Source: Lobosporangium transversale (Eukaryota; Mortierellomycota; Mortierellomycetes; Mortierellales; Mortierellaceae). Taken from it: DNA of 64,000 nt. The translations under genes were made by a program, and so were the position numbers. Shown piece after piece: positions 1 through 12,084 of the stretch. The stretch is from NCBI RefSeq assembly GCF_002105155.1, contig NW_019028981.1, positions 248,001-312,000 on the forward strand, written 5' to 3'. Below the pieces are notes generated by a model. The model was not told where the DNA came from, did not search any database, and worked only from the letters and a program-made list of their open reading frames with translations. Each line of letters starts with the position of its first letter. Positions within the stretch are counted from its first letter, which is position 1.

Positions 1-1431
1 GCACCAATATCTCTCTACGGTGGCATTAGTGGAGCTTCCAGTTCACCCAGTAATAATAGTAGTATAACTTCTCCAGCTTACTCTTCAACTCAATCTCCTA
101 TGGCACCAATCAACTATCAACCTAAAACGTCGCATGCACCAACGGCAACCTCGCGACCCATCCACTCACCCAGTCCTAGCCCCATTCCAGCTTCATCTTC
201 TGCTTCATCGAGTCCTGCCCCTATTGCTGTGCAGCCATCGCCTAACAACATCAATGCGGTACCCTTACGTCACGAAACTTCTTCTCCAAAAATTCGAAAA
301 GATCCACCGCCGCCACCTATCGCCCGCAATAATGATGTCTCGTCCTCGCCTCAGATCCGCAGTGAAGCTCCTTTACCTTCGCCTAACTCCAGGATAGAGG
401 CTAATTCAAACTCACCATTACCACCAAAGCCCCCAGTTAGGAGAGATACGTCGTCGTCATCAAAGTCGCAAAAAGAAGCTGCTGCATCATCCTCGCCTTT
501 GATGAAAAAGGATGCACCTATTCCGCCACGCAAGGAGATTTCACAGCCCAAGCCTCTACAGCCCATACGCAAAAATCTAATCTCAATATCGTCGCCAACA
601 CCATCGCCATCTACGGCAAGTCGTATGAACGAGAAGTCTGATCGAAAGCCCGTCGTGGAAATTGCGCAATTTTCAAAGGAGGGTTTCAACCATGAAGAAT
701 GTGAGTTTGTAATGAAATACTTCAGAACGGGAAGGACTACAAAATGACTGAAAAGCTACAGAAGGCCAAGAGTGGAAGACTTTTTTTTAAAGATTAATTC
801 GATACTCAACCGCCTTTATACATTTTATTTCATTTAGATCTCACTCAGAACCTAGCTAATGCTAGCGAGGATACAATTCGAAGTTTTCTGCAATCGCTCA
901 AGGACTCTAAATCATTGGCAGCAGAGGATCTTCAAGAAAACGTGTTTAAGAACTACAACGAATTTGTCACTATTTCGAAAGAAATTTCAAAGCTGGAAAG
1001 CGATATGCAAACCTTACGTGGGTTACTGGATGATCTAAAGGCAGCAAGCGACAATCTGGTGGATGATGACGATGAATTTTTGCTCACAGCTGGTAAAAGA
1101 AAATGATCTTTAACCTTGTTCTCATACTCGCTACATTTCACATACTGGCATTTTTACATGGAGATTATTATCCCTCAGGATTGGCTTTTTTTTTTTTTTT
1201 TTTTTTTTTAACTTGTGATCAATTTGCCTGATTTTAGGTATCGAGGATTCTGCTCCTGTTGTACCAAAGAGAATGACAGTCATGGTCTCAAGCATGTCAG
1301 ATTTAACGTCTGTCTGGAAAGCCCAAATGATGGCACTATGGGAGGGCATTGAGGGAGCACAGGTAACGTTTCTCTGATAGTTCAGTTATTGTTGACAATG
1401 ATACGCATCTACACTTGGATTTCTTTCTCTC

Positions 1432-1487
<56 letters not shown>

Positions 1488-2029
1488 CTGAAAAGTCTTT
1501 ATTTTATTCAACTTATCATGTCTATCTGACTTAGAAAATGCTTCCATATCATCCAAAACGACATTTGATCCGCGAGTCCCCAAGCTTTGTAGAGATCAAC
1601 ACAGCAACCAACAAGATCAAACATCCTGTCCACATTGTACTCATGAATGACACCCTCCTAATTGCAACGCGCAAAAAGAAAACAGCTGCCATCTCAAAAT
1701 ATAAATTATTGGGCGATCGCTGCTGGCCATTAACAGACATTACCATTGAAGACATGAAGGATACAGCAGGTAAAAAAGCGTATTGATATTCCTTGATATA
1801 TCTTTCTTCTTTCATTCTAAAAGAAGTTTTTTTTTCTTGGATTAAATGGCATCTAATAAATATAGATATTAGGAATGCAATTAAGATTACGCATGGAAAC
1901 GAGGTTTTTGTGTACAAGACGGAAAAAGGACAGGAGAAGCAAACCATGTTGGTCAATGCAAAGCGTTCTACAGATGAAATGCTTGCAAGGTCAAATGAGT
2001 CTCGCAAACGAGGTTTGTTGCAATTTGCG

Positions 2030-2067
<38 letters not shown>

Positions 2068-4132
2068 CATGTACCATTGGTCTACTAGCTTGGTTGTTCA
2101 TGATATGTTCAAACCATTTTTTTTTCCTTTTTGTTTTTATAACGGCTCATAGGAATGTTTGGTTTTACAGCTGTAAGTGCTCATTAGTTCTCTACTTGGA
2201 GGTCAAGATTTATTTTGTTAGACTTGCTGCAAGGCTTATCTATACTAAAACTAGAATAATTCTTTATGCTTAGGCCATGTCGAATCGCGGAGGAATGAAA
2301 TTTAAGACGTCCATTACCTCAAACCAACCGGATGCGCGCTGGCTACAGGAATTCACGGATGATCTGGATGTATTGATTGCCCAACGAGACTTGGAGGGAG
2401 CTGTCGCTGGCGTTGAGAATGGTAAACACTCTATTAGCCTTACTTTTACATACTTGGAAATAGTTAAAAAAGAGACCAAGTCGTTTGACATACACTTCTA
2501 ACTTTGCTTGAATACTTTTTTTTTTTTTAAAGCTAATGTGATGCTTTCGCAGATGAACTTACCTGCAGCCAAACTGGAAGAAACTAAAAAGCGGCTGGAC
2601 GAGCGAGTTTCTCGACTGATCCGTGTCATCATTACGGATCTCGGGCAACCTCATATCGTCAAGGTAGCAGTGCAGCGAGACGTGGGATGGTTAGAGCGTT
2701 TAGGCTGCTTGGACCAAGCAAGAGACGTTTTCTTAAACAACAGGACTAAGGTTGTCCGACAAAGAATAAGGTAAGATGATGTGGAAACAAACTTGTTGAG
2801 GTGAAAGCACCATAGAATCTTGTTAGCTATGGCCGAAGGAAACCCCTGAAGGATTTATTATCGAGATAGTTTGTCTAACAAACATTGTTACTCAATTTAT
2901 TTTTCTCAGTCAAGCGAAGGCAAAGAAAGACCCAGTTTTATATGTTGAAGAACTGGCGATGATTGTCTTCACGTCGATCAAGAATACGTCTCAATGGTTT
3001 GAGCTCGCATTCAAGGATCCAAAGATGACTTCAGCACTCGTAAAATGGGCCAAGCAGGAGATTGAATACTTTGGAGAGTTTTACAAGAATATTGTTTTTG
3101 GCGTCGAACAAAGCAACTTTCAAGTCATAGCAGATTGTGCAAAGATCGCTTCTGAACAATGCATCAAAGTAAGAGAGGACAGAATAACTCAAGTAATTTA
3201 ACTACTGTGGTCATATACTCAAAAGCCTATTATATTATATTTTTTGTTTAGCTCAAAGAAATAGGACTAGATATGGCGTTTGTACTTGAAGCTGTCATAA
3301 TGCCCTATTTGATTGAGACAATCGCAGAGCACGAGCGACGTTGTCTAGAACGAATGGATGCTATTATTGAGCATGACGATTTTGCAGCTCTTTCTGGAGA
3401 AGAGCTTGGTACGTTGATTGTATCTGTAACGATTATTTACTAAGATAAATGTGATTCTCACATTCTTTCTTTGATAATGAACAACTTTTTTATGTCTTTT
3501 CCGAACCTTGTAGGATCTACATCACCTCTTTCTGCCAGCATGCTTGCTTTTTATACGATCATGTTACAATTTGTAAACAACATCTGCTTGATTGGCAGCT
3601 TGACAGTAAGTGAAAGCCTCATCATAGTATACGTGAAAGTGTTGGGTTGGGATTTTGTTTATTTTATATTGTTCTGATATGTCTTTTTTTAATATATTTA
3701 TATTAGCTCTACAGCAGGATCGTAGACAGTGTAGCAATATTATTCAAAGCATACGTGAATAGGACGATCCAGGTCTATGAAGAAAAGGGCATGACAGATG
3801 ATCAGGTTTGTAAAAAGAAAAAAAATCAAGAAGCGATCTGTTCAACGTCTGTGTTTCCAAATGTCGTTAACTAACCTTTTAAGTACATTTTCTACTCTCC
3901 ATCTGTGACAGCGCGCTGTTGTAAATTCAAACTTCCAGTTCATTTCTGAAAGTTTTATATCCAGAGTGATAGTGCAGCTGAGGGTGAGAGGATGGCTGTT
4001 TGTTGATGCAACTGTCCAATTGTTTCAGGAGGCTGATGGTTACTAACTACCCTTTTCCTCTTCATTCTACAGCATCGCTTTGATAGACAAATCCCTGAGC
4101 TTGAAGGAGTCCGCGAGGAGCTTGGAGGTATA

Positions 4133-4141
<9 letters not shown>
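1..4141 (+). CDS. EXO84: Exocyst complex component EXO84, 5' end outside window
   Basis: EXO84 is a subunit of the octameric exocyst, which tethers secretory vesicles to the plasma membrane. Exons read as 1-700, 838-1092, 1238-1362, 1535-1769, 1866-2012, 2153-2172, 2274-2421, 2533-2770, 2910-3168, 3252-3408, 3514-3605, 3707-3805, 3912-3983 and 4073-4141. They sum to 872 codons in one frame, including the stop. The visible protein begins with about 220 Ser/Pro-rich residues. A Vps51/EXO84 coiled-coil segment follows (ENVFKNYNEFVTISKEISKL), then a PH-like domain (HLIRESPSFVEIN, PVHIVLMNDTLLIAT), then the helical C-terminal EXO84 domain. The frame is open at base 1, so the start lies upstream. 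Family assignment rests on the coiled coil plus PH order. The 20-nt exon is supported only by splice consensus and frame. Confidence 0.87.
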
Positions 4142-4170
<29 letters not shown>

Positions 4171-4669
4171 CCGCGCATTTGTTACATATGGACCAATTTA
4201 AGGAGTTGACTAAAGCTTATTTTTTGTTTTTTTTTTTTGTTTTTCCAATAACTCATTAGGTGTTGAGTTATGAGTGTTCCCCTACGACAAAGAATAAATC
4301 GCGTTTAAGACTGACTAGACATGTTCTACTTTGACGTTAGAGAAAGACACATGTACATGGGTGTGTAATAATAAAAGAAGTAAAAATACAAGCTAAGAGG
4401 AGAATATTATGCAAAAATAGAGGGGCGATTCCAGTTTTGAGGTTCAAATGCCATGCAGAATTGCCCCTTCAACTGTAATCTTGCGCTTTGGTCCATTTTT
4501 GGAAAACATTGTTGTGTCAAGTTCACAGGAGAATCCCTTTTGATTGGACCACCGTTCGGCTTTTTTTTAAACTTCAAAGCCTCTCTCCAACAGGGACAGC
4601 CAGAGCAATTGATCACGTTGAAATGGTCTCCCTTGTCCTTTTTATTTTTTTTATATTAACCCTCCTATT

Positions 4670-4701
<32 letters not shown>

Positions 4702-4857
4702 TCTCCCTTTCTTCCTCTATTCCAGGCCCTTTTAATTCTATTCCTTCTCCCAGTTTTTTTTAACAATATTTATTCCACTCACAAATCTTTTTTTTTTTTT
4801 TTTTTTTTTTCACGTCATTTTAATACCTACGATATTCCACCAAAGATCTTAAAAAAT
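4142..4857. other. Intergenic: EXO84 3' flank and alkaline phosphatase promoter
   Basis: No gene is seen. An A run of about 28 nt follows the EXO84 stop directly. AATAAA hexamers near 4293 and 4370 could serve EXO84 polyadenylation. A CT-rich tract at about 4665-4720 and a T run at about 4790-4810 precede the alkaline phosphatase start, as in pyrimidine-rich fungal promoters. Confidence 0.5.
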
Positions 4858-7098
4858 ATGCCTCGAAAAGGGGAAGATGCACCACTCTTGGATAAAGTGG
4901 AAAAAGACGGTTCTTTTGATGAGAATGAGCGTGAACTGCTCAAGCAAGCACTGCACAACCAAGTCCGAAGGGTATACAGTGACTTTGCACCAATTTTTTT
5001 TTTTTTTTATTTATTTATTTTACTTGAAATGACAGAATTGTCTGATTTTTTATTTATTCTGTTCGATGTTTCTTTGGCTTGCAGGACCGCCGATACACAT
5101 TTCTTTGCCTTGGGATAGTTGCTATGTTGATTTCGACAGCAGCGCTCATCATGACTTATTTCCTCACGATGCCCACTCCAAGATGTAAGTGTTGAGAGAT
5201 GTGTCTGCGTGTTTTTTTTTTTTACATTTCTTATATATATATATATATTATGCATGCCTATGATTTGGACGAAATATATGTGAGCATTTAAAAATAAAAT
5301 CCTAACATTTATATATACAAATATACTCTAGCATCAAGTCCGCTAAATCGCGGGCGCAACGTGATTATGATGGTGTCGGATGGGTTCGGTCCTGCTTCTC
5401 AGACCTATGGGCGATCATTCTGGCAATATCAGAACAATTACACGTCAGATCACATAACCTCTCTTGATGAGATCCTCGTTGGATCATCTCGCACTCGCAG
5501 TAGCAACAGCCTAGTAACAGACTCTGCAGCTGGCGCTACAGCCTTTTCTTGTGCTTTGAAATCCTATAATGCTGCTATTGGAGGTATAAAAAATTCATTC
5601 GAGTTTATTGATGCGAAAAAAAAAAAAAAAAAAAAAAAAATCGATTAGGTTTTAACGTTACACAAATGTATTTTTGTAATTAGTGGATCCAAATGGTGTT
5701 CCTTGTGGCACAGTTCTTGAAGCTGCCAAGAAGGCCGATATGTTAACAGGATTAGTTGTAACCAGCAGGGTCACACATGCAACCCCAGCAGCATTCTCAG
5801 CTCATGTAGCCCATCGTGATATGGAGGAAATTATTGCAACGCAACAGATTGGCGATTATGAACTGGGACGACAAGTGGATCTCATGTTGGGTGGTGGTCG
5901 ATGCTTTTTCTTACCCAACACTACGGAAGGAAGCTGCCGTACAGACAGCAGGGATCTCATCAGAGAGGCTCAAACCCACCATGGTTGGAAACATGTCTTG
6001 TTTAGTGGAACCGAATTTGAATCTCTGGTAAAGGCTCGTGACGGAGCAGTACCTCTTCCGCTCATGGGCTTATTTAATTCCGATCATATGAACTTTGAGA
6101 TCGATAGGAGAAACACTCAATCAGATGAGCCTTCATTGAACAGGATGGCAAAAGTAGCCCTAGAATCCCTGAAAGCAAATTCTAGGGAAAAAGGGCGAGG
6201 ATTCTTCTTAATGATTGAAGGGTCTAGGATTGACATGGGCGCGCACAATAACGATCCCGTGGCTCATATTCACGAAATCTTGGAATACCACAGAACCATC
6301 CAGGTGGTTAAGGACTTTGTAGCTCAGAACGAAGACACAATCATGATCTCGACCAGTGACCATGAGACTGGAGGCTTTACGCTAGGATTGCAAGTTGACC
6401 CAAAGATCTACCCAGAGTATCTGTGGCGGCCTGAGGTCATTGAGCGTGCGAAATTATCGACCGAGATCTTGACGATGAAGCTCATGGCATTCCACGCAAA
6501 TGAACCAAAAGTTAAAAGCGCTCATAGCCAGGAACGTCGTCGCCGCGTTGAACATTATGTATCGACCGAGATTTTAGAGAGAGGATTAGGAATCAAGGAT
6601 CCTTCCATGGATGAGATCGAGTCCTTGGCGGACCCTACAGTACGATCTGCTGATGTCATGCGATTCCTGAGTCGTGCCATCTCTCGTCGAGCTAGTCTTG
6701 GATGGACCACCATGGGTCATACAGGTGTAGATGTTAATCTTTATGCTAAGGGCTCACCCGATATTGGGAAGTACACCATGGACAAATTGAGAGGCAATCA
6801 TGAGAACACGGACATTGGAAACTTCATGTCATGGTTCTTGGATTTGAACCTAAAAGATGTTACAGACCGTCTTGCCAAGTAAGTTCTTTATATATATAAT
6901 TATTACTACTATTGTTATTAAATAAAAGTATTATGAAGGTTTGGCTTCGTTCATTCAGGTAAGAGTACATTTTAACACTAATTTCCATTTGGATTGACTG
7001 ATTCATCCGTTAGGTCTAAGAATAAATGGTTCAAGTCCAAGGATGATCTCTCTGCTGCGGAACATCTCTCTGCTATACATGAGAAAACAGGGCGCTAA
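4858..7098 (+). CDS. PHO8: Vacuolar-type alkaline phosphatase (PHO8-like)
   Basis: This is a metal-dependent phosphomonoesterase of the alkaline phosphatase superfamily, expected in the vacuole as a type II membrane protein. Exons are 4858-4971, 5085-5184, 5332-5583, 5684-6878 and 7014-7098, giving 581 residues, close to yeast Pho8. A cytosolic head of about 40 residues precedes one hydrophobic segment encoded by exon 2. The catalytic domain shows a metal-binding Asp (NVIMMVSDGFGP), the nucleophile region VTDSAAGATAFSC, a ligand block with SRVTHATPAAFSAHV, MIEGSRIDMGAHNNDP, STSDHETGGFTLG and the late His in GWTTMGHTGVDV. All core ligands appear present. The C-terminal exon is short and basic. 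The start is the first ATG, after a T-rich leader, and gives a typical type II anchor. Confidence 0.92.
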
Positions 7099-7229
7099 AA
7101 CAGCAACAATAACAACAACAACAACAAAAAAGCATACCAGTACTCTCGGACATTTAAGCAAGGGGATATTTAATTCATTTAAATTAGCTACTATATCCAT
7201 ATAAATTTGATGATAGCATTGACATCTGT

Positions 7230-8165
7230 TTCAATTTCTTAAGGAATTTTTTGGTGAAGAATAAGACGTGGTTAGAGTAGGAGAGGTGTAATACCTTTGG
7301 CTGGTGCGAAAAACAGGTTTATCCACAAGAGTATCAAGAAGCCTGACAGTGCCTTCCATCCTTTTCCTCATCTGCAAGATCTCGATCAAAATACGTCGGA
7401 TCTTCAAAAATGTTTTGTCCGTAAGACAATTGGAAGGAGCTTCCTTTGCTTCTCGGTTAAGATAGAAGTATCTTCCTCCAAGATATATCAAAGGCAAAAA
7501 CCCAATACTCAATTCAGACATTAAAAATCATAAGCTTCTGTCTTCATTATTCCCTTGTATATATCATTTTCGTTTGTGGAAGCTCCAACGCAAACAAAGT
7601 TGAATACATCCTTCATAACTTTGGATATTTTCACAGGGTTATCCGATTCCTCTGTGGCATATCTAGAATCCTTCCTCCTCTCTGCTTCAACCGTACTACG
7701 AACTTTGGTCCTTCGTCAGAATAAAACATGGTATCAATTTTTTGGCCATTAACTTGCCTGTAATCGAGATTCCGTTACGAGTCCCTTCTTTGAGGAAAGG
7801 CAGCCGAAGGGATTTCTCCTACTTTTAGTTTGATTGATCCATCATCTTTCTCTACTAACATATTGAAAATATCGCTATAAAGGCTCGTGTCCAGCTGCTT
7901 TGACAGTGCCTCATGGAACTTTTTGTGGATATCGATTTCGGGATGTTACTTGCTTACGTCGGCAAAGAAAAAGAAATCCTTGTTGAATTCCTTATAAGCG
8001 GCGGCAGACCCAACGTCATCAATAAACAACGCTATCGATTCTTTCAAATATGGCTTTTTCACTTACTGAAGCCGAATCAAAGGCTTCAATTGCTTTCAAC
8101 CGTCAACCTCCCAATTCAAAAGGTTTCTGATCCTCAAGCTCCTTCAATTTATCCTATATAACACT
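7230..8165 (-). pseudogene. Decayed protein-coding remnant, unknown family
   Basis: The minus strand reads as protein-like sequence broken by several stops and frame changes. One segment includes FIDDVGSAAAYKEF and FFFFADVSK, followed by KKFHEALSKQLDTSLYSDIF and MLVEKDDGSIKLKVGEIPSA. A further stretch near 7560-7720 reads ESDNPVKISKVMKDVFNFVC in another frame. An open segment at 7231-7521 may be its distal part. Composition and helical periodicity look coding, but no single frame survives. The family was not recognised. Confidence 0.45.
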
Positions 8166-8217
8166 ATCGAGACCGTCGGGGGAAAGGCGGCACAAAAGTT
8201 TCAACCTATGACAAAAG

Positions 8218-8745
8218 AATGGAGCAATGGCTCCTTCTTTAATGAAATGGGTGTATTACAGTGAACATCATCAAAGTATCTATCATTAGACAAGTGACTT
8301 TGTAAATTACCTACACATTGGAGGCATATCGCATGGAATGCCCATTTATGGAAGGGTGATCGATATAATGAAAAAGACATGTAGGTGTCCTTTTCTTGAC
8401 TAGTTGATCCTTGCACTTCAGATATTGTTGCTGTCATACTGAGTTTCTATATCCGAGCATTTTTGTTTAGGGAGTGGTGCAAGGATAGCATTAAGAAACT
8501 CTTCCCATTGACTGTAAGTCGTGCTTCTCTCGACCAAGGCGCTGTTGGCGAATGTAGGTACTCCTGGTTCTGCTTCGAACCAACATTCCAATGATTTGAC
8601 TGTTTTCATCTCTTCAAGGAGTCGATCTCGAAACATAGGCCGTAATGGGGTCCACACAGCTACGCGATGGATATAGTCTGCGCTGGCTCGGTTCCAGCTC
8701 TTACAAACCAGACTTACAGAACGGCAGAGTAGTCTATCCTTGCTA
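8218..8745 (-). pseudogene. F-box gene fragment (copy A), near-identical to the intact paralog
   Basis: About 390 bp at 8341-8734 match the intact F-box gene at about 16852-17245 almost base for base. The open segment 8418-8657 encodes the same residues as the intact protein, for example WTPLRPMFRDRLLEEMKTV and PLPKQKCSDIETQYDSNNI. A 4-bp loss near 8421 (cttcagat against cttcgataagat) breaks the frame just after this block. Similarity fades at 8281-8340 and stops beyond 8734, so neither the F-box nor the C-terminal half is present. Confidence 0.8.
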
Positions 8746-8749
8746 TACC

Positions 8750-9201
8750 TATCTATGACTCTCGTACTGCCCCTTTATATGAAATATGATATGGCTAATG
8801 AGCTCCTTCGTGTCTATGCAGAGGAGAGATTTATGTCGTCGTTGACATTAAAAGGCGGAGATTTATTATATTCAGATTCAGATTCAACTATCACCCGAGC
8901 ATTATACCGCTTGTTTAGGTCTGCTTTTATACTTTTGTAGGCTTGGAAGGTGATGCTTTTCGTTTGCACAGTAATCATTACAAAAAAAAGCAGTTTTCGT
9001 TTATTTTTTTATAAAATTAACAGATCATCCACCACAGGCACCAGCTCCAGTAATACATATACAAATGAGGCTGAGTCGTCTTGTGTCTTGAGTGCAAGCG
9101 TGAGCGGCTAGGGGTAGTGAATAGTTTATCTAATAATCAGCATTTTGCATGTGCTTTCATAATAAACACGGTAAAAGCAGGCATCGCTATTTAGAACAAA
9201 A
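8750..9201. other. Intergenic, nothing recognised
   Basis: About 450 bp between the F-box fragment and the DUF1769-like gene. A short open stretch on the plus strand at 8740-8940 overlaps sequence antisense to the F-box family and has no recognisable domain. No RNA gene or repeat is evident. Confidence 0.4.
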
Positions 9202-10172
9202 TCAAGCACATGGGGTTACCTGATCGTTAAGATACTTGAACAAATCTAGACTTAGTCCTGGCACCTTCAACGCAAACCTTGAGCAATCTAGGAATGAATT
9301 GAAGAGCTCAAATCCATAGACATGGTCTTGTACAAACCGATGCTTCTGCAAGTACTTTGCCTTGCCGAAATGGCTTCGCCTTGCGGCATTATCGCTTGAG
9401 AGCTTGTTCTTCTTTTTCAGATCGTCTTCTAAAATAATGACAGAGGTGTCCTCGAATAAGTTTTCGCCATTCGGAGATGGCCATGATGGAAGCAGTGGGT
9501 TGCCAGTCAAAGACGATGCATCTCGTTCGGTTGGTGTTGATTTGGAAGATACTGGGTCATGAAGGACATTGATGGTATTCATGGTCCCAAGAGCAGGACT
9601 GATACAATATGGCTTCGGTCCTTGGATATCTAGTTGACATGCAGGATCAATTACTTTGAAGAACTTGACCACAAGGTTCGCGAGAGGCGGTAGCTTAAAT
9701 GGCTTACTGAACTGGCACTGTAAGTTAAGGGTTGGTCAAGCACCTGTTAATAAATGTATGCGTATGTATATAAAGAACGTCCGATGCTTAGCCAAATACA
9801 AATAGCCCCCATATCTTATAAACGTACTGCAAACACGACTTGCTCTCCTGTCCATTCCCGCTTAAATCGGCCGACGACCTGTAAGGACATTAATAAGTTG
9901 CCTCGACCTGCTGCTGCCGCTTTGTCAAACCATTCGCTATCGGGCATGACCTTTAATCCGTCCTGTCTTTGGCCTTCTTCATAACCATGTATTTGATTCT
10001 GACCTCTAACCCTGAGCATCACATGGCCAATGAATTCGTCTGTGTCTATGAGCATAGGATTGGCATCATCATTGGTATTTAGAGGGCGTAGAGAATGAAG
10101 ATTTGGACCAGCGGAGACCCGAATTCGATGAGGGACATTGTTGTGCTCGACCACAAGTTTTTCAGCTTTCAT
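9202..10172 (-). CDS. DUF1769-like fungal protein (UPF0590 type)
   Basis: Two exons, 10172-9828 and 9717-9202, join in phase 0 across a 110-bp intron and encode 286 residues. The N-terminal half has a beta-rich pattern (KLVVEHNNVPHRIRVSAGPN, FIGHVMLRVRG). A later block, MPDSEWFDKAAAAGRGN followed by LQVVGRFKREWTGEQVVFA, resembles the DUF1769 signature of a small acidic step, an aromatic and then a QVQGRFK-like strand. Exon 2 adds PPLANLVVKFFKVIDPACQL and a polar segment. Fungal DUF1769 proteins have no established biochemical role. The start is the first ATG, with a T/A-rich leader upstream. The call rests on recall of the domain pattern. Confidence 0.68.
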
Positions 10173-11640
10173 CTTTTAAGCAGAAAATAAGAAAATGAAG
10201 TTTTGTCTAATACGAACAGATTATAGTTCTTCTCAAAACAAACTGGCAAGTGCAGGTGGATTGGAGTGAAGTGAAGTGGAGTGCAAAAGAAGAAAAAAAC
10301 TTGACCACTTTTTTTATTTTATTTTACTTATTATTATTCCTCGGCTGACTATTTGATAGAAACTATTTGTTTTCTCTCTTCTCCTTCCCTCTCTTCCCCC
10401 CTCTTTTTAATTTAGTGATTATATTTTTGTTGTGCCTCTAGCTCCTTGATATGAAGTGTGAAGTATTTCGTAGAGGTTCAAAAGCAGACATAAATATATA
10501 GGAGTCGCAAGACTAAAAAAGAATAGGCTCCGTGTCAAGAGAGATCCTTCCTTTAATTTGCGTCGATCGTCTCCTTTTTCGTATTTTTATGAATGAGTAA
10601 GCCGTCGACAACACGAAAAGAGATAAATTTCTTATATGATTTGTGGATATAGTAACTACATCCTTTTGCAGAATCTTTTTTCTTTTTTGTGTGGCTATTG
10701 CTTTCCTCTTAACGCATCGTTCTTTTTCTGCTAGCAGCAGTACAACTATCTCTTAAAAACAATAACCGGCTTTATATTCTATCCTAGTCAATTTCCCTAC
10801 TCCTAGGCCGATTGCGCTCTAACTTGCGCGCTATATCTTTGCAGCGTTCTGTTATAGCGTCCTATCTTTCCTTAAGTGGAGTCATTTTATACTCGTATTG
10901 ACTCGACCTTCCTACACGTGTCCATCATTTCGTTATTACTATGTTTAGACAACCCAGTAATTGCTTCCTATTGATCTTCCTTTTTACTTTCTTTTTCTTT
11001 TTCAACATTCACTGGCCCGTCTATCATACTAATCTTACCTCGGAAATGCAGACCTGGGTTTATGGCTCTTACCTCAAGCCAAGAGATACGAGACAGACTT
11101 CTGCCCTCAGTTTTCCAATGACACCAATGCTTTCAAGCTTATTACAAACTAATTTATATCCAAGATATCATGTTGACGTCCTTGTTTTCAAGTCGTTCGT
11201 GGAGCCTTAAAGACCAAATGTATCCGTCAGAGAGCTATTGCCCAGAATTTCGAGCACAGTGACGGGGATAGGACGCTGTCCAACATTATCTGTCCGAAAT
11301 CTTTAGCTGCAATGGGAGCTCCGAGGAAGATGGCAGGGAGACTGATGGGTAGCTGAAAGCGATGCATCGAAAAGCGCTCAGCACAGCTGCTTGGCATCGC
11401 CTGCCCTATACATTTACGATCATGGGCCTATTAGTAATATAGACAAAGCATCCTGAACTATATAGAGAGCCCAACCATTACAAGCCGCGATGAAAACTAA
11501 TAAAACAGGCACACCCTGGATCAATAACCCTGCGAACTATATCGATAGAGGCTGATAGTGGAAGTTTTCCGATGAGTTTAGATCCTACGTTACAATGTCA
11601 ATTTTCATTTTCTTAGATTCAACGTCTATTTTGATCTTGC

Positions 11641-11671
<31 letters not shown>

Positions 11672-12084
11672 CTGTGTAATAGGCATAGAATTTTTTCATC
11701 CACAACGCTCTTTTGTTCCCTTGAATATGTATGATGTTGCCCAAGTTCAAAAGGACTGACCACCACTTTTTAGAGGTTGGAGCTGATCCTACGTTCCTTA
11801 GTTGCGACTTGTCAGCTCATTTATCCATTGTATTAATGTAAATACCAATTTCACTAGATACATCAATACTAAAGTTAGTTGCTGTTCGTTTTGTAATGTA
11901 TTCATAACTAACTGGCGCTGATGTTGGGAGGGGAGGGGATCGATATGTTACAGTAGTTCAATGTATAATAATAGACCGAGCGATTTAGGGACACTGGGTT
12001 GTAGGATGAGCATTGGTACCAATGAGCGAAATACTGTCTTTGTTTATTTCTAATACTTTTGCAACCGAGGAGAGAGCGAGAGAT
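10173..12084. other. 1.9-kb gene-poor interval
   Basis: No convincing gene is seen. An open stretch on the plus strand at 10941-11210 begins with a hydrophobic Phe-rich segment but lacks further support. An A run of about 29 nt sits at 11641-11669. The part at about 10400-10740 shares short islands of similarity with 18700-19170 (listed separately). The 3' end of an F-box pseudogene starts at 12085. Confidence 0.5.
10440..10720. repeat. Non-coding islands shared with 18740-19170 (copy 1)
   Basis: The core ctccttgatatgaag followed by gtgaag, att and gagg near 10441-10485 recurs at 18740-18780 with scattered changes. A second island, gtcgatcgtctccttttt near 10563, recurs as gtcgatcctctccttttt near 18937. 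A third T-rich island with gtgtggctattgct resembles gtgtgaccatcgct near 19134. Order is the same in both places. This suggests an old duplicated flank rather than a coding repeat. Confidence 0.45.

Noticed and set aside
10941-11210. 89-residue open frame starting with a hydrophobic segment like a signal peptide
   Set aside because: The hydrophobic part comes from a T-rich tract, the remainder resembles no protein family, and no splice-linked exon was found.
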